Source: Sulfitobacter sp. M39
GTDB lineage: Bacteria; Pseudomonadota; Alphaproteobacteria; Rhodobacterales; Rhodobacteraceae
Length of the DNA: 64,000 bases
NCBI RefSeq assembly: GCF_021735935.1
Contig: NZ_WMDZ01000001.1
Location: 2,108,001 to 2,172,000 of the forward strand
Direction of reading: 5' to 3'
The stretch's first letter is position 1, and the number at the start of each line of letters is the position of its first letter. A model generated the notes under the pieces. It did not search any database and was not told where the DNA came from. It saw only the letters and a list, made by a program, of their open reading frames with translations. This document shows, one piece after another, positions 25,299 through 35,536 of the stretch. Made by a program: the position numbers and the translations under genes.

Positions 25299-26387
25299 TC
25301 AGCGACCCTCCCATATGCGTGAGGGGACAAAAACGCAGCCATCCGCCAGCTTACGCGCCGTCCGCAGCAACCCGGCGGAGTTCAGCGCGAAGCCGTCCGA
25401 CGTGTCGTAATCCACCAGCACGTCGATCGTGCCAGAGGCATGTTCGAGCACCACATCAGCGGGGCTTTGGCCGGGACGCTCAAGCAGACCGTCTGCCACA
25501 CTGCCGGGGGTGAGCGCACAGGAGGCAAGGCATTGCGCCCCGGTCACCGCCATCGAGGGGTGCGTGTTCCACGGCATGAAATAGCGCGTCGCGATGGTGC
25601 CGCCGTTCTGGGCTGGTGCCAGCAGACCGAACTTGGGCGTGACGGATTTCGACACGTCTCCCATGCCCATGGCGGCCCCGGCCTGAAGGCGGATGGCTTC
25701 CATACGGGCAAAGAAATCCTTGTTCGCGTCTAGCTCGGCGACGCTCTCATACCCCGTCAGGCCAAAGTCCTCCGCGCGGGCAATGACCATCGGCATGGCC
25801 ACATCCATGCAGGTGACGTCGATCCCGTCAAAGGTATCGCGGATGTTGCCCGTGGGCAAAAACGCCCCGGTCGAAGAGCCGACGACGCCCATAAAGTTCA
25901 ACGCGATAGCGGCACCGGCACCGGGCACGCCCGCAATCTCGGTGTCGCCGTCATAGGTGAGCACGCCACCGGGCGTCAGTACTTTGGAGAGCACCTTGGC
26001 CCCGGTGTTGACGGCGTGGATTTTGACATCCGTTACATCGCCGGTGGGCTGGACGAGGCCCAATTCCACCGCCGCAGGGCCAACACCCGACAGGATGTTT
26101 CCGCAGGTCGGTTTGAAATCGACCAGCCGATCCTCGACCGAGACTTGGGCAAAGAAATAGTCCACGTCGGCCCAGTCATCGTCAGAAGGCGAGAGCATCG
26201 CGACTTTGGTGGTGACCGCCGCGCCGCCACCGAGGCCGTCGATGTTCAGCGGATGGCCCGAGCCCACCACGGCGAGCAGCACTTCGGCCAGCGTTTCGCG
26301 GTCCTCCGGCAGATCCGCGCGGTTGAAGTATGGCCCCCGCGAGGTGCCGCCGCGCATGAAGAGATAAGGGATAGCTGTCTGTGTCAT
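25299..26387 (-). CDS. PrpF-family isomerase (aconitate/4-oxalomesaconate type)
   Basis: A 362-residue member of the PrpF/GalD group with the diaminopimelate-epimerase fold. It starts IPYLFMRGGTSRGPYF, with the catalytic-type Cys in DFKPTCGNILSGVGPAAVE. PrpF isomerises 2-methyl-trans-aconitate to the cis form, and GalD tautomerises 4-oxalomesaconate. Beside tcuAB and a tricarboxylate transporter, a trans/cis-aconitate role is an attractive inference. The start lies 11 bp after the tctA-B stop. No prpBCD or gal genes are present, so the classical pathways are not supported here. Confidence 0.85.
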   Translation of the reverse strand: MTQTAIPYLFMRGGTSRGPYFNRADLPEDRETLAEVLLAVVGSGHPLNIDGLGGGAAVTTKVAMLSPSDDDWADVDYFFAQVSVEDRLVDFKPTCGNILSGVGPAAVELGLVQPTGDVTDVKIHAVNTGAKVLSKVLTPGGVLTYDGDTEIAGVPGAGAAIALNFMGVVGSSTGAFLPTGNIRDTFDGIDVTCMDVAMPMVIARAEDFGLTGYESVAELDANKDFFARMEAIRLQAGAAMGMGDVSKSVTPKFGLLAPAQNGGTIATRYFMPWNTHPSMAVTGAQCLASCALTPGSVADGLLERPGQSPADVVLEHASGTIDVLVDYDTSDGFALNSAGLLRTARKLADGCVFVPSRIWEGR

Positions 26388-26398
26388 CTCTAAACTCC

Positions 26399-28429
26399 TC
26401 AGTTCAGCGGCCAGGGCAGATCGACTGCGCCTTGCAGCAGACCCGGCGGGAAATCACGGTTGAGCGCACCGGCCATGACGCACATCAGCGCGATGCCGCA
26501 GGCCGTCAGGATCAGGGTTTTCGGCCAATGCGCCTGTGCACGAACCCGCAGGAAGCTGATCAAAAAGCCCAAGAGCGCGAGGATGAAGCCGACGAAGTAG
26601 GTCGCGACGATCAACCCCACGAACCACGCGAGCGTGCTCCAGAGGCCATAGGGCGCATCAGCGTCCTCACCCGAGACTTCCTTGTCGGCAAAGATCGCAT
26701 CGTTTTCGGGACGCAGGATCATCTGCACCAGCAAGATCAGCAGCGCAGCCAAGGCGATGCCCCCTACAACCAGCGGCACGATCTTGTCGGTCATGTTGTA
26801 GTCGGGGATCAGCGACGCATTGATCAGCGCGGCCACGACGTAACCCATGATGATCAGCAAAAAGACCAACGGCGCGCGTTTGGAGCCGGACTGAACATCG
26901 CCCTCGGCCATGATCGACTTGGCCTGACGCAGACCCAGCACGACAGAGACCACGGTGATGATTAGCAGCACGATGACGATGGGGGAGAAGACATACTCCA
27001 TGCCTTCCTCAAAAGATTTGCGGAACCGGAACGATGCGATCTGGAAGGCTTGGTTCGAGAATTTCTCGACCGGGTTGGACAGCACGAAACCGATCAGGAA
27101 GGCGGGGCGCGACCAGTCAAAGCGGCGCAGGAAGATGCCGATCAGTCCGATTGCAAATAGCGCGAGGATGTCTTCGAAGTTCTGCCCCGACTGGAACGCC
27201 GCGAAGGAGATCAGCATAAAAAGGAAAGGCGCAAGGTAGGTGAAGCGGATCGTGGTCAGCTTGGCGATGCCGCCCGAGGCCGCGATACACAGCAGCGTGC
27301 CCACAACATTGGCCAGCGCCAGCAGCCAGACGATGGAATAAGTGATGTCGAGATTGTCGCGCAGCATCGAGGGGCCGACTTCGATCTCGCCGGAACCTAG
27401 CAGGGCGATGGCACCGATGAAAATCGCCATGGAGCCAGAACCGGGAATGCCGAAGAGCAGGGTAGGGACCAAGCCGCCGCCCTCTTTCGCGTTGTTCGAG
27501 CTTTCCGGCCCGATCACGCCGCGCACTTCGCCTTTGCCGAAGTTCGATTTGTCTTTCGTCGTTTGAACCGCGTGCCCGTAGGCGATCCAGTCAACCACCG
27601 ATCCGCCAAGGCCGGGGATAACGCCGACGACCACGCCGATCAGCGAACAGCGCACCGACAGCCATTTATTGGCAACCCAATCGCGCACGCCTTCACCCCA
27701 GCCCGCGCCGAGTTTGGCTTCTTTGGAAATCGCCCGGTCTTGGCGCAGAAGCGATACGATCTCTGGCACGGCAAAAATGCCAAGGCCGACGATCACCAGT
27801 TTCAACCCGTCCGTCAGGTAGGGGATGTCATAGGTCGCCATGCGCAGTGAGCCGCCCGCATCAGCCTCACCGATGGTGCCGATCAGCAGGCCGAGGCCCG
27901 CGGCCGCCAGACCTTTGAGCGCCACGCGCCCGGCCAGCACCGCGACCATCGACAGACCGAGGATCGAAATCATCAACATCTCGGGCAGGCCGAAGGACAG
28001 CACGATGGGACGCGCCACAACGATGAACAACGTCAGGAATGCCGCGCCGACCAGCCCGCCGAAAAGGGATGACGTGAAAGCCGCCGAAAGGGCCCGCGCG
28101 GCTTGTCCCTTTTTGGCCATTGGAAACCCGTCAAGCACTGTGGCTTGGCTGGCCGAAGACCCTGGAATGCCCATGAGGACCGAGGCGAAAGTGTCTGAGG
28201 TTGGTACCACCGCGACCATGCCGATCATCAATGCTAGACCCAGCACCGGGTCCATGCCGAACATGAAGGGCAAGAGCAGCGACAATCCCGCGATCCCTCC
28301 GAGGCCGGGAAAGACCCCGACAGCCAGGCCCATGACGACGCCTAACACCAGATATCCCAGTACTACAGGTTGCAAAATTAGAGCCCATGCCTGGCCAAGC
28401 GCAGGCAGAGCGGTTGCGAACAGATCCAT
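26399..28429 (-). CDS. Tripartite tricarboxylate transporter permease, TctA-TctB fusion
   Basis: A 676-residue membrane protein. Residues 1-500 are a TctA permease with the typical VMGLAVGVFPGLGGIAGLSL and GVIPGLGGSVVDWIAYGHAV repeats. Residues from about 510 to the end form four further helices like the small subunit TctB, which is normally a separate protein of about 150 residues. No other tctB is present nearby, supporting a true fusion. With TctC it imports a carboxylate using the ion gradient. Confidence 0.9.
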   Translation of the reverse strand: MDLFATALPALGQAWALILQPVVLGYLVLGVVMGLAVGVFPGLGGIAGLSLLLPFMFGMDPVLGLALMIGMVAVVPTSDTFASVLMGIPGSSASQATVLDGFPMAKKGQAARALSAAFTSSLFGGLVGAAFLTLFIVVARPIVLSFGLPEMLMISILGLSMVAVLAGRVALKGLAAAGLGLLIGTIGEADAGGSLRMATYDIPYLTDGLKLVIVGLGIFAVPEIVSLLRQDRAISKEAKLGAGWGEGVRDWVANKWLSVRCSLIGVVVGVIPGLGGSVVDWIAYGHAVQTTKDKSNFGKGEVRGVIGPESSNNAKEGGGLVPTLLFGIPGSGSMAIFIGAIALLGSGEIEVGPSMLRDNLDITYSIVWLLALANVVGTLLCIAASGGIAKLTTIRFTYLAPFLFMLISFAAFQSGQNFEDILALFAIGLIGIFLRRFDWSRPAFLIGFVLSNPVEKFSNQAFQIASFRFRKSFEEGMEYVFSPIVIVLLIITVVSVVLGLRQAKSIMAEGDVQSGSKRAPLVFLLIIMGYVVAALINASLIPDYNMTDKIVPLVVGGIALAALLILLVQMILRPENDAIFADKEVSGEDADAPYGLWSTLAWFVGLIVATYFVGFILALLGFLISFLRVRAQAHWPKTLILTACGIALMCVMAGALNRDFPPGLLQGAVDLPWPLN

Positions 28430-28457
28430 CGCACCGACCTCGAAATGTTAGATTAAA

Positions 28458-28489
28458 GGGGGGGGGGGCCCCGGGGCGCGCCCGGGGCC
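28458..28489 (-). other. GC hairpin and 11-G tract between tctC and tctA-B
   Basis: GGCCCCGGG (28467-28475) and CCCGGGGCC (28481-28489) make a perfect 9-bp stem with a 5-nt loop. A run of 11 G (28458-28468) adjoins it, read as C in the transcript. No U-tract follows on the minus strand. The position between binding-protein and permease genes suits partial termination or mRNA protection of tctC. The homopolymer is also prone to slippage or sequencing error. Confidence 0.6.
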
Positions 28490-28502
28490 GTGGGGGTCTC
28501 GC

Positions 28503-29579
28503 TTACTTCAGCGAAACGCCGTAGGCTTCTTGCAGCCAGTTGGTCACAAAGGCTTTCGCCTCTGCAGAGACGGTCGTGCCGCGTTGCGTCGCCTTTGCCG
28601 CGCCTTCGCCTACGAAGACGGGGTATTTCCCGACACGTTTCTCGGAGATTTTGGCAAAGTCGTCGCGGTTGCGCACCGCGTCAAAGGCCGTCGTGTAGGT
28701 CGCGATCACATCGTTAGGTGTGCCTGCGGGCAGGAAAGCAATCTTTTGAACCGGGAAACCTGCGATAAAGAAGGCTTTCCATGCGTCCCAAGCCTCACCT
28801 TCGGTGGCGCAGCCTTCGGTGGCTTCGCAGACTTCCTTAAAGGTCAGGATGTCGGGGAAAGTGGGGTCACGAACGATGTTGCCATCGTCGTCAAGTGCGC
28901 CCCACGTCATCATCGGCACGGCCTGACCCTTTTCGACCAGATCGGCAGAGGCCCCGAGGTAGCTTGACGAGGTCTGATAGTCGATCGTGGCTTCGCCGCG
29001 CTCGAACATCAGACGGCCATCGCCACGGCCCTTGATGCCGAAAACAGGCTCTACGTTCATGCCCAGCATTTCCCATGCCAGCAGCGGCACGAGGTCAAGG
29101 CGCGTGGCACCCTGTGAACCATAGATAAAGCTGATGTCTTTGAGGTTATTGGCAGTGCCGTCGAACTCTTCACCATCCGTGGGGTTCAGATAGGCAACGC
29201 CCCCGGTGCCCGATGCCATGACAGGCTTCCAATCGCTGTACTCGTACCGCACACGCGGATCGTCCAGCAGGTAGGGGAACTGGGTCGAACCGGAGGTGCC
29301 GAAGAGGACCGTGCCCTCGTCATGCTCTTGCTCTTGGAACCAGTTGGCACCTTTGGTCGAACCAGCACCGGGCATGAACTTGACCACGACGGTGGGGTTG
29401 CCCGGAAGTTCTTCGGACAAAAGTGGCGCAAAGAAGTTGGCCCATTTGGCCGAGCCGCCGGTTTCCGAGAAGGGGATAACCCACTCGATTGTCTTGCCAG
29501 CAAAGTCGACCTCGGCCAGCGCCGGGGCGGCGAGGCAAGCAGCAGATACAGCGGTTGCGGCGAAATACTTGATAGTCAT
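28503..29579 (-). CDS. tctC: Tripartite tricarboxylate transporter substrate-binding protein TctC
   Basis: A 358-residue periplasmic protein with a signal peptide (MTIKYFAATAVSAACLAAPALA, cleaved after ALA near residue 22) followed by a TctC/Bug fold: IEWVIPFSETGGSAKWANFF, MPGAGSTKGANWF. It captures the carboxylate for TctA-B. It is slightly longer than typical Bug proteins (about 320). First gene of tctC-tctAB-prpF-usp and divergent from tctD. Confidence 0.88.
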   Translation of the reverse strand: MTIKYFAATAVSAACLAAPALAEVDFAGKTIEWVIPFSETGGSAKWANFFAPLLSEELPGNPTVVVKFMPGAGSTKGANWFQEQEHDEGTVLFGTSGSTQFPYLLDDPRVRYEYSDWKPVMASGTGGVAYLNPTDGEEFDGTANNLKDISFIYGSQGATRLDLVPLLAWEMLGMNVEPVFGIKGRGDGRLMFERGEATIDYQTSSSYLGASADLVEKGQAVPMMTWGALDDDGNIVRDPTFPDILTFKEVCEATEGCATEGEAWDAWKAFFIAGFPVQKIAFLPAGTPNDVIATYTTAFDAVRNRDDFAKISEKRVGKYPVFVGEGAAKATQRGTTVSAEAKAFVTNWLQEAYGVSLK

Positions 29580-29690
29580 TGGTGTCCTCCCGTAGACATT
29601 CTGTATCGGTCAGACTTTCACGTCTGCCGTAATTCGTATTTGTTTCAGGGACGAATCCCTCCTCCAACACGGGCACACTGCCTTTCCAAC

Positions 29691-29708
29691 CTTGCGCGAA
29701 ACTTGCGC
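29691..29708. promoter_or_regulatory. Candidate TctD binding site: 11-bp-spaced direct repeats
   Basis: CTTGCGC occurs at 29691-29697 and again at 29702-29708, one helical turn apart, in the tctC/tctD intergenic region. OmpR-type response regulators bind such direct repeats. A dyad GATTAA/TTAATC (29714-29728) directly abuts the tctD start. Confidence 0.45.
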
Positions 29709-29728
29709 ATCAGGATTAAGTTTTAATC

Positions 29729-30400
29729 ATGCGCATAGCAGTCATCGAAGACAATGAGGCTCTGGCACAGGGAATTGCCCATCGCTTACGCGATCGGGGC
29801 CATGCGGTGGACCTGCTGCATGACGGGGAAGATGCTGACATTTTCCTGCGTCACGAGGGGGCAGACCTGATCGTGCTGGATTGTAACTTGCCCGGTTGTG
29901 ACGGGCTGGAGGTTCTAAGGCGACTGCGGCGCCGTGGCGATGGCACGCCGGTGATCCTGCTGACTGCACGGGCTGAAACATCAGAGCGGGTTGCCGGGCT
30001 GGATGCCGGAGCCGATGATTACCTGACCAAACCCTTCGAGATGGATGAATTAGAGGCGCGACTGCGGGCTATGGCGCGGCGAAAGAACCTTGAATTCGCC
30101 GCCCGCGACGCGATTGGCCCCTTGGTCTTTGATCGCACAAACCGTCAATTGTTGAAAAATGAGGAGCCATTGGCTTTCCCCCGCAAAGAGTTGGCGACGC
30201 TGGAATGCCTGCTGGAACGGCGCGGGCGGATCGTGTCAAAATCCCAACTGATCACCCATGTCTATGGCACCGGGGCCGAGCAGGAAGACAGCGCAATCGA
30301 GCCGCATGTCTCGCGTCTTCGCAAACGGTTAGAGCCCTTCGGCATCCGCATCAAAGCTGCCCGTGGGCTGGGCTATATGCTTGAGGTCGACAGCGCATGA
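29729..30400 (+). CDS. tctD: Response regulator TctD (OmpR family)
   Basis: A 223-residue two-component regulator. The receiver domain (residues 1-115) has the phosphoacceptor Asp in LIVLDCNLPGCDGLE (about residue 51) and Lys in LTKPFEM. A winged-helix DNA-binding domain follows, ending AARGLGYMLEV. It is divergent from tctC and overlaps tctE (ATGA), the usual arrangement for tricarboxylate-transport control. No strong Shine-Dalgarno stands immediately before the ATG; AGGA is 13 nt away. Confidence 0.9.
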   Translation: MRIAVIEDNEALAQGIAHRLRDRGHAVDLLHDGEDADIFLRHEGADLIVLDCNLPGCDGLEVLRRLRRRGDGTPVILLTARAETSERVAGLDAGADDYLTKPFEMDELEARLRAMARRKNLEFAARDAIGPLVFDRTNRQLLKNEEPLAFPRKELATLECLLERRGRIVSKSQLITHVYGTGAEQEDSAIEPHVSRLRKRLEPFGIRIKAARGLGYMLEVDSA

Positions 30401-31755
30401 CCGCGATGTCGCTGCGCTCTAGGCTTTTCATGCTGATCCTGCCGCCGCTGTTGCTGCTCTCTATCATTCTGGGGTTCTGGCGCTTTGAGGTGGCGCAGCG
30501 CACTTCTGAAACTCTGTTTGACCGGAGCTTGCTGGCCGCAGCGCTGGCGATCTCCCGCGATGTGGCGATTTCGGGCGGGGATGCGCTGTCCCCCAGCACG
30601 CGGGATTTCCTATCGGACGCCGGGGGCGGGGAGCTTTTTTATCACGTCACGGGGCCGGGGGGCATCTACATCACTGGCTACGCCTATCCTCCCGTCTCTG
30701 GCAGTCGCGCGAGCGAGGATCGGTTGAACTACACGATGGCTGAGTATCGGGGTGAGCCTGTGCGCGTCTTGCGGATGACGGAAAGCACGACGATCGGCAA
30801 CCTGACCGGCGACACGATCGTCACAGTCTGGCAAAGGGACAGTGATCGCAACGCCTTTGCCGCCGCATTGGCGCGGCGCGCTGCTGCTTTAATCGCCAGC
30901 CTGATGGCGGCACTAGCCTTGGTGGTCTGGTTCGGCGTGAAAGTCGGCCTGCGCCCCTTGAACGATCTGCAGGACGCGATCCAGCATCGATCTCCAGACG
31001 ATCTGGGCGATATCCGCCGCCCGGTACCGGCAGAGGTCGTCGGAATTGTCGCGACGTTGAACCGGCTTTTCGAGCAGGTGCGGCAAAGCATTGAGGATCA
31101 TCAGGTTTTCATCTCTAACGCGGCGCATCAGTTGCGTAATCCCGCATCGGCACTGTTGTCGCTGGCCGAAGTTTTGCCCGATGTCAGCGACCCGCAAGAA
31201 CGTCGCCTGCGCGAACGTGAATTGATCGCCGCCGCCCGTAAATCGGCGCGGCTCGCCAATCAGTTGTTGTCTCTGGAACGGTTGCGTTACGACGAGACAC
31301 CAACATTCGATGCCCTTGAACTCAACGCTGTCGCTGCCGAAGTCTGCAGTGACTTCGCCCCGACGGTCCTGTCGCGGGACATCGGCTTTGGCTTTGAGCC
31401 ATATCTGGCCCCTTTGCCGGTGAATGGCGATAGCGTGCTGCTGGGTGAGGCGATCACCAATTTACTTGAAAACGCGCTATCCCATGGTGGTCCAGGCCTC
31501 TCCGCGATCCGCGTGAGCACCGTGGCCGAGGGGCGATATGCGGTGCTGACCGTCGAAGACGATGGCATTGGTATTCCGGAAGGCAGCGGACAGGCAGCGT
31601 TTCAGAGGTTTGGTCAATTGAGCGAAGGGGAGGGCAGCGGCCTTGGCCTTGCTATCGTCCAAGATGTTCTGCGTCGTCATGGCGGGGAAGTCGATCTGTT
31701 GCTGCAGGAGAAGGGACTGGCCGTCGTGCTACGACTTCCCTTGATCCATCAGTGA
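30397..31755 (+). CDS. tctE: Sensor histidine kinase TctE
   Basis: A 452-residue membrane kinase. It has an N-terminal helix (LFMLILPPLLLLSIILGFW), a periplasmic TctE-type sensing domain (about residues 35-155), a second helix (AALIASLMAALALVVWFGV), a HAMP-like region, the H-box FISNAAHQLRNPASALL, and an ATPase domain with DDGIGIPEGSG and GEGSGLGLAIV. It senses the carboxylate and phosphorylates TctD. Confidence 0.9.
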   Translation: MTAMSLRSRLFMLILPPLLLLSIILGFWRFEVAQRTSETLFDRSLLAAALAISRDVAISGGDALSPSTRDFLSDAGGGELFYHVTGPGGIYITGYAYPPVSGSRASEDRLNYTMAEYRGEPVRVLRMTESTTIGNLTGDTIVTVWQRDSDRNAFAAALARRAAALIASLMAALALVVWFGVKVGLRPLNDLQDAIQHRSPDDLGDIRRPVPAEVVGIVATLNRLFEQVRQSIEDHQVFISNAAHQLRNPASALLSLAEVLPDVSDPQERRLRERELIAAARKSARLANQLLSLERLRYDETPTFDALELNAVAAEVCSDFAPTVLSRDIGFGFEPYLAPLPVNGDSVLLGEAITNLLENALSHGGPGLSAIRVSTVAEGRYAVLTVEDDGIGIPEGSGQAAFQRFGQLSEGEGSGLGLAIVQDVLRRHGGEVDLLLQEKGLAVVLRLPLIHQ

Positions 31756-31829
31756 TCACAAGCGCTTGGCGGCTCTCTCCACGATTATAAACACTATCTC
31801 TTGAAGTGCAGAGCAATGGCATCTGCGAT

Positions 31830-32699
31830 TCATCGCAGCCCTTTGCCAAGGTGATCAAGCAGCAGCCGCACTTTTGGTGAAAGATGACGGTTCTGCGGAT
31901 AGATCGCCCAGATGCCATCGTCCGGCGCGCGGTACTCGTCTAACACAGAGATCAAACGCCCGGCCTGAAGTTCAGCCTCGACATAGTAATCAGGCAACTG
32001 GATGATCCCCAGGTTCTTCAATGCTGCATCAACCAGCGCCGCACCACTGTTGCAGCGCAAATTACCCTTCACCCGGATATGCCGTGTCGTCGCTTTCTCC
32101 TGAAACCGCCAATAGCTCAAAGTGCCCTGAAGACAGTTGTGCGCATCAAGATCGGACAGGCTTCGGGGGGTTCCGTGAGCGGCAAGGTATTCCGGCGCAG
32201 CGCAGGTGTAATGCCTGCGGGAAGCCAACCGCTTTGCCATCATGGAGCTGTCTTCCAACTCTCCCAGCCGGATCGCGAGATCATAGCTTTCGGCCACAAG
32301 GTCGAGCAGCTGATTGGTCAGCCTAAGGTTGACCTCAAGATCAGGATAGCATTGCACAAAGTCGTTCACCAAGGGTGCGATGCGGTTCTCGCCAAACGTC
32401 ACTGGTGCGGTAAGGTTCAGCCGACCCTTCGGGCTCTGATGCAGATCGGCAATCGCGCGCTCGGCTTCGGCCAGCCCATCGAGCACCTGCCGGCAATGGT
32501 TATAATACACCTGACCCGTCTCTGTGATCGAGACCTTTCGTGTGGTGCGGTAGAACAGCTTGGTGTTCAATCGCGCCTCAAGCGCGCCGATCTGGCGGCT
32601 GACCTGCGCCGTGGAAATCCCCAAGCTGTTGGCGGCAGCTGTAAAGCTTTGGGCTTCAGCGACGGCCACAAATTCTGATACTCCCTCCCAACTCAGCAT
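31830..32699 (-). CDS. LysR-family transcriptional regulator
   Basis: A 289-residue regulator with an N-terminal winged HTH (FTAAANSLGISTAQVSRQIG, then LFYRTTRKVSIT) and a two-lobed substrate-binding domain with the CrgA/DsdC-like PKGRLNLTAPVTFGENRIAP. Start at ATG 32699 with GGAAGGA upstream. Divergent from the formaldehyde dehydrogenase gene across a region with two dyads, so it may regulate it. Confidence 0.88.
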   Translation of the reverse strand: MLSWEGVSEFVAVAEAQSFTAAANSLGISTAQVSRQIGALEARLNTKLFYRTTRKVSITETGQVYYNHCRQVLDGLAEAERAIADLHQSPKGRLNLTAPVTFGENRIAPLVNDFVQCYPDLEVNLRLTNQLLDLVAESYDLAIRLGELEDSSMMAKRLASRRHYTCAAPEYLAAHGTPRSLSDLDAHNCLQGTLSYWRFQEKATTRHIRVKGNLRCNSGAALVDAALKNLGIIQLPDYYVEAELQAGRLISVLDEYRAPDDGIWAIYPQNRHLSPKVRLLLDHLGKGLR

Positions 32700-32731
32700 G
32701 ATGATCCTTCCAAGTTTATTGCGGCACACCC

Positions 32732-32747
32732 ATTACCATTTCGTAAT
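32732..32747. promoter_or_regulatory. LysR-type dyad upstream of the lysR gene
   Basis: ATTAC (32732-32736) and GTAAT (32743-32747) are inverted arms with a 6-nt spacer, giving a T-N11-A pattern as recognised by LysR proteins. It lies 33 bp upstream of the divergent lysR start. TTTTCGAAAA, a perfect palindrome, follows at 32753-32762. Confidence 0.45.
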
Positions 32748-32785
32748 AGTCTTTTTCGAAAAGTCATGATTATCGCCAATGGGAA

Positions 32786-33979
<1,194 letters not shown>

Positions 33980-34085
33980 CTGTCGACATGGCCGTGTTAC
34001 GTTTTGTGTAGCTTGGCCAGGATGCCGCAGGCGGGCGCGGGCACCTTCGAACAGGAACATATCGGAAGCGAGGTTTTTGGACCGT

Positions 34086-34994
34086 TCACATGCTCGTTTG
34101 CTGAGTCATCTGCTTTGCTTCCCACTCCGCCACAAAGCGTACAAAAAGCAAGGTCAGGCTCTCGCGGCGCGACGTGTCCGGCCAGACGGCAAAGGTGCCA
34201 AGTGGGCGCAAGTGCCAGTCAGGGAGCAGACGCACCAACATGCCATCGGCCTCTCCCTGGGCGGCAAGATGCTCGGGCAGGACGGTGGCACCGAGGTTCT
34301 GCAAGGTGAGATGGTTCAGGGCATCGATGCTGTCCACTTCCATACGGGACTGGCCAGTCACCTTCGCCGTGACACCCCCCGGGCCGTGCAGCGTGGTCAC
34401 GTCAGAGCGGTGCTTGTAACGCAGCCAGTCCCAGTCCTCCATCTCGGATGGATGCGACGGGCGGGGTCGGGTCGCAGCATAGCCCGTTCCGGCCACCAGC
34501 GCGCGTGCGCTCTCGCCCAATTTGCGCGACATCATCGAACTGTCATCCAGCCAGCCCGCGCGAAAGTTGACGTCGAACCCGTCGTCCAACAAATCCATGC
34601 GCGCATCGGTAAAGCTAACCGACAGCGCAACAAGCGGGTGACCCCGGACAAATTCGGCGATGGCCGTGGCGAGCGTGGATGTGGACATATAAGCAGGCAT
34701 CGACACGCGCAACGCACCCACCGGTTCGAGCGAGAGCGCGTTGAGCTCATTCAGGCCGTTTTCGGCACTGCGCAGCATTTCCGCCACGCGAGCATAGAAC
34801 ATCCGCCCTTCGTTGGTCAGCGCAATCTTGCGCGTCGTCCGGTAAAGAAGTGTGACACCAAGAAAGGTCTCAAGCTCTGACACGGTTTCGCTCACGCGCG
34901 ACGGCGCAAGCCCGATGGCCTTGGCGGCCCCCCGAAACGACCCCTCATCGACGACCCGTGCGAAGATCGCCATATGGCGCAGATGCTCGATCAT
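34086..34994 (-). CDS. LysR-family transcriptional regulator
   Basis: A 302-residue regulator. The HTH lies in FRGAAKAIGLAPSRVSETVS, followed by LLYRTTRKIALTNEGRMFY and a substrate-binding domain with VGALRVSMPAYMSTSTLATA. It diverges from the DUF2218 gene 95 bp away, suggesting it controls the stress-type group 35090-36940. Convergent with the dehydrogenase gene. Confidence 0.88.
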   Translation of the reverse strand: MIEHLRHMAIFARVVDEGSFRGAAKAIGLAPSRVSETVSELETFLGVTLLYRTTRKIALTNEGRMFYARVAEMLRSAENGLNELNALSLEPVGALRVSMPAYMSTSTLATAIAEFVRGHPLVALSVSFTDARMDLLDDGFDVNFRAGWLDDSSMMSRKLGESARALVAGTGYAATRPRPSHPSEMEDWDWLRYKHRSDVTTLHGPGGVTAKVTGQSRMEVDSIDALNHLTLQNLGATVLPEHLAAQGEADGMLVRLLPDWHLRPLGTFAVWPDTSRRESLTLLFVRFVAEWEAKQMTQQTSM

Positions 34995-35089
34995 TGTTCT
35001 ATCAGTCCGAATTATGACTTCTGATTTCCGTGAATACCCCGATCAGTGTCGCGAGGATAGATGTTGGTTGCAAGACAAGGAGCGACAAT

Positions 35090-35377
35090 ATGAATGCGAA
35101 CACATTTTTCACCACACCGAACGCGGAACGCTATCTGGGTACACTGTGCAAACATTTCGGCCACAAAGTCCCGGTTTCACATAAGCCCGGCTTCGGACGG
35201 ATCGAGCTGCCCTTCGGGCAATGCGACCTTCGTGCTGATGAGACCGGTTTCCACCTGAGCATCACAGCACCAGATCAGCCGAAACTGGACAAAGCCGCTA
35301 AAGTGATCTCCAGCCATCTGGACCGCTTCGCTTTTCGCGAAAATCCCAAGCTGGATTGGCAAGTCGCAGCGGCGTGA
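35090..35377 (+). CDS. DUF2218 family protein
   Basis: A 95-residue cytoplasmic protein (ANTFFTTPNAERYLGTLCKH, HKPGFGRIELPFGQCDL, LDRFAFRENPKLDW) of the DUF2218 family, often found near siderophore or redox genes. The biochemical role is unknown. ATG 35090 is supported by AAGGAG 7 nt upstream. First of a collinear group with the SnoaL-like and NmrA-like genes. Confidence 0.8.
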   Translation: MNANTFFTTPNAERYLGTLCKHFGHKVPVSHKPGFGRIELPFGQCDLRADETGFHLSITAPDQPKLDKAAKVISSHLDRFAFRENPKLDWQVAAA

Positions 35378-35536
35378 CCTCCGCGCGCAAGCCTCGGCCA
35401 CCTCGGGATCCGACGCCGTTCCGCTGGTGCCCAGTGCCCTTGGTCCGGTGCTTTGGATCATCGCCCTTGCGCTCTCGACCATCGCATTGAAAATGCGCAC
35501 CGCTTTCGCAACATCAACCAACATAGAGGCCATTCA

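Noticed and set aside
26399..28429. Antisense frames over tctA-B as genes
   Set aside because: They are shadow frames of a well-supported membrane protein, with no homology or ribosome sites.
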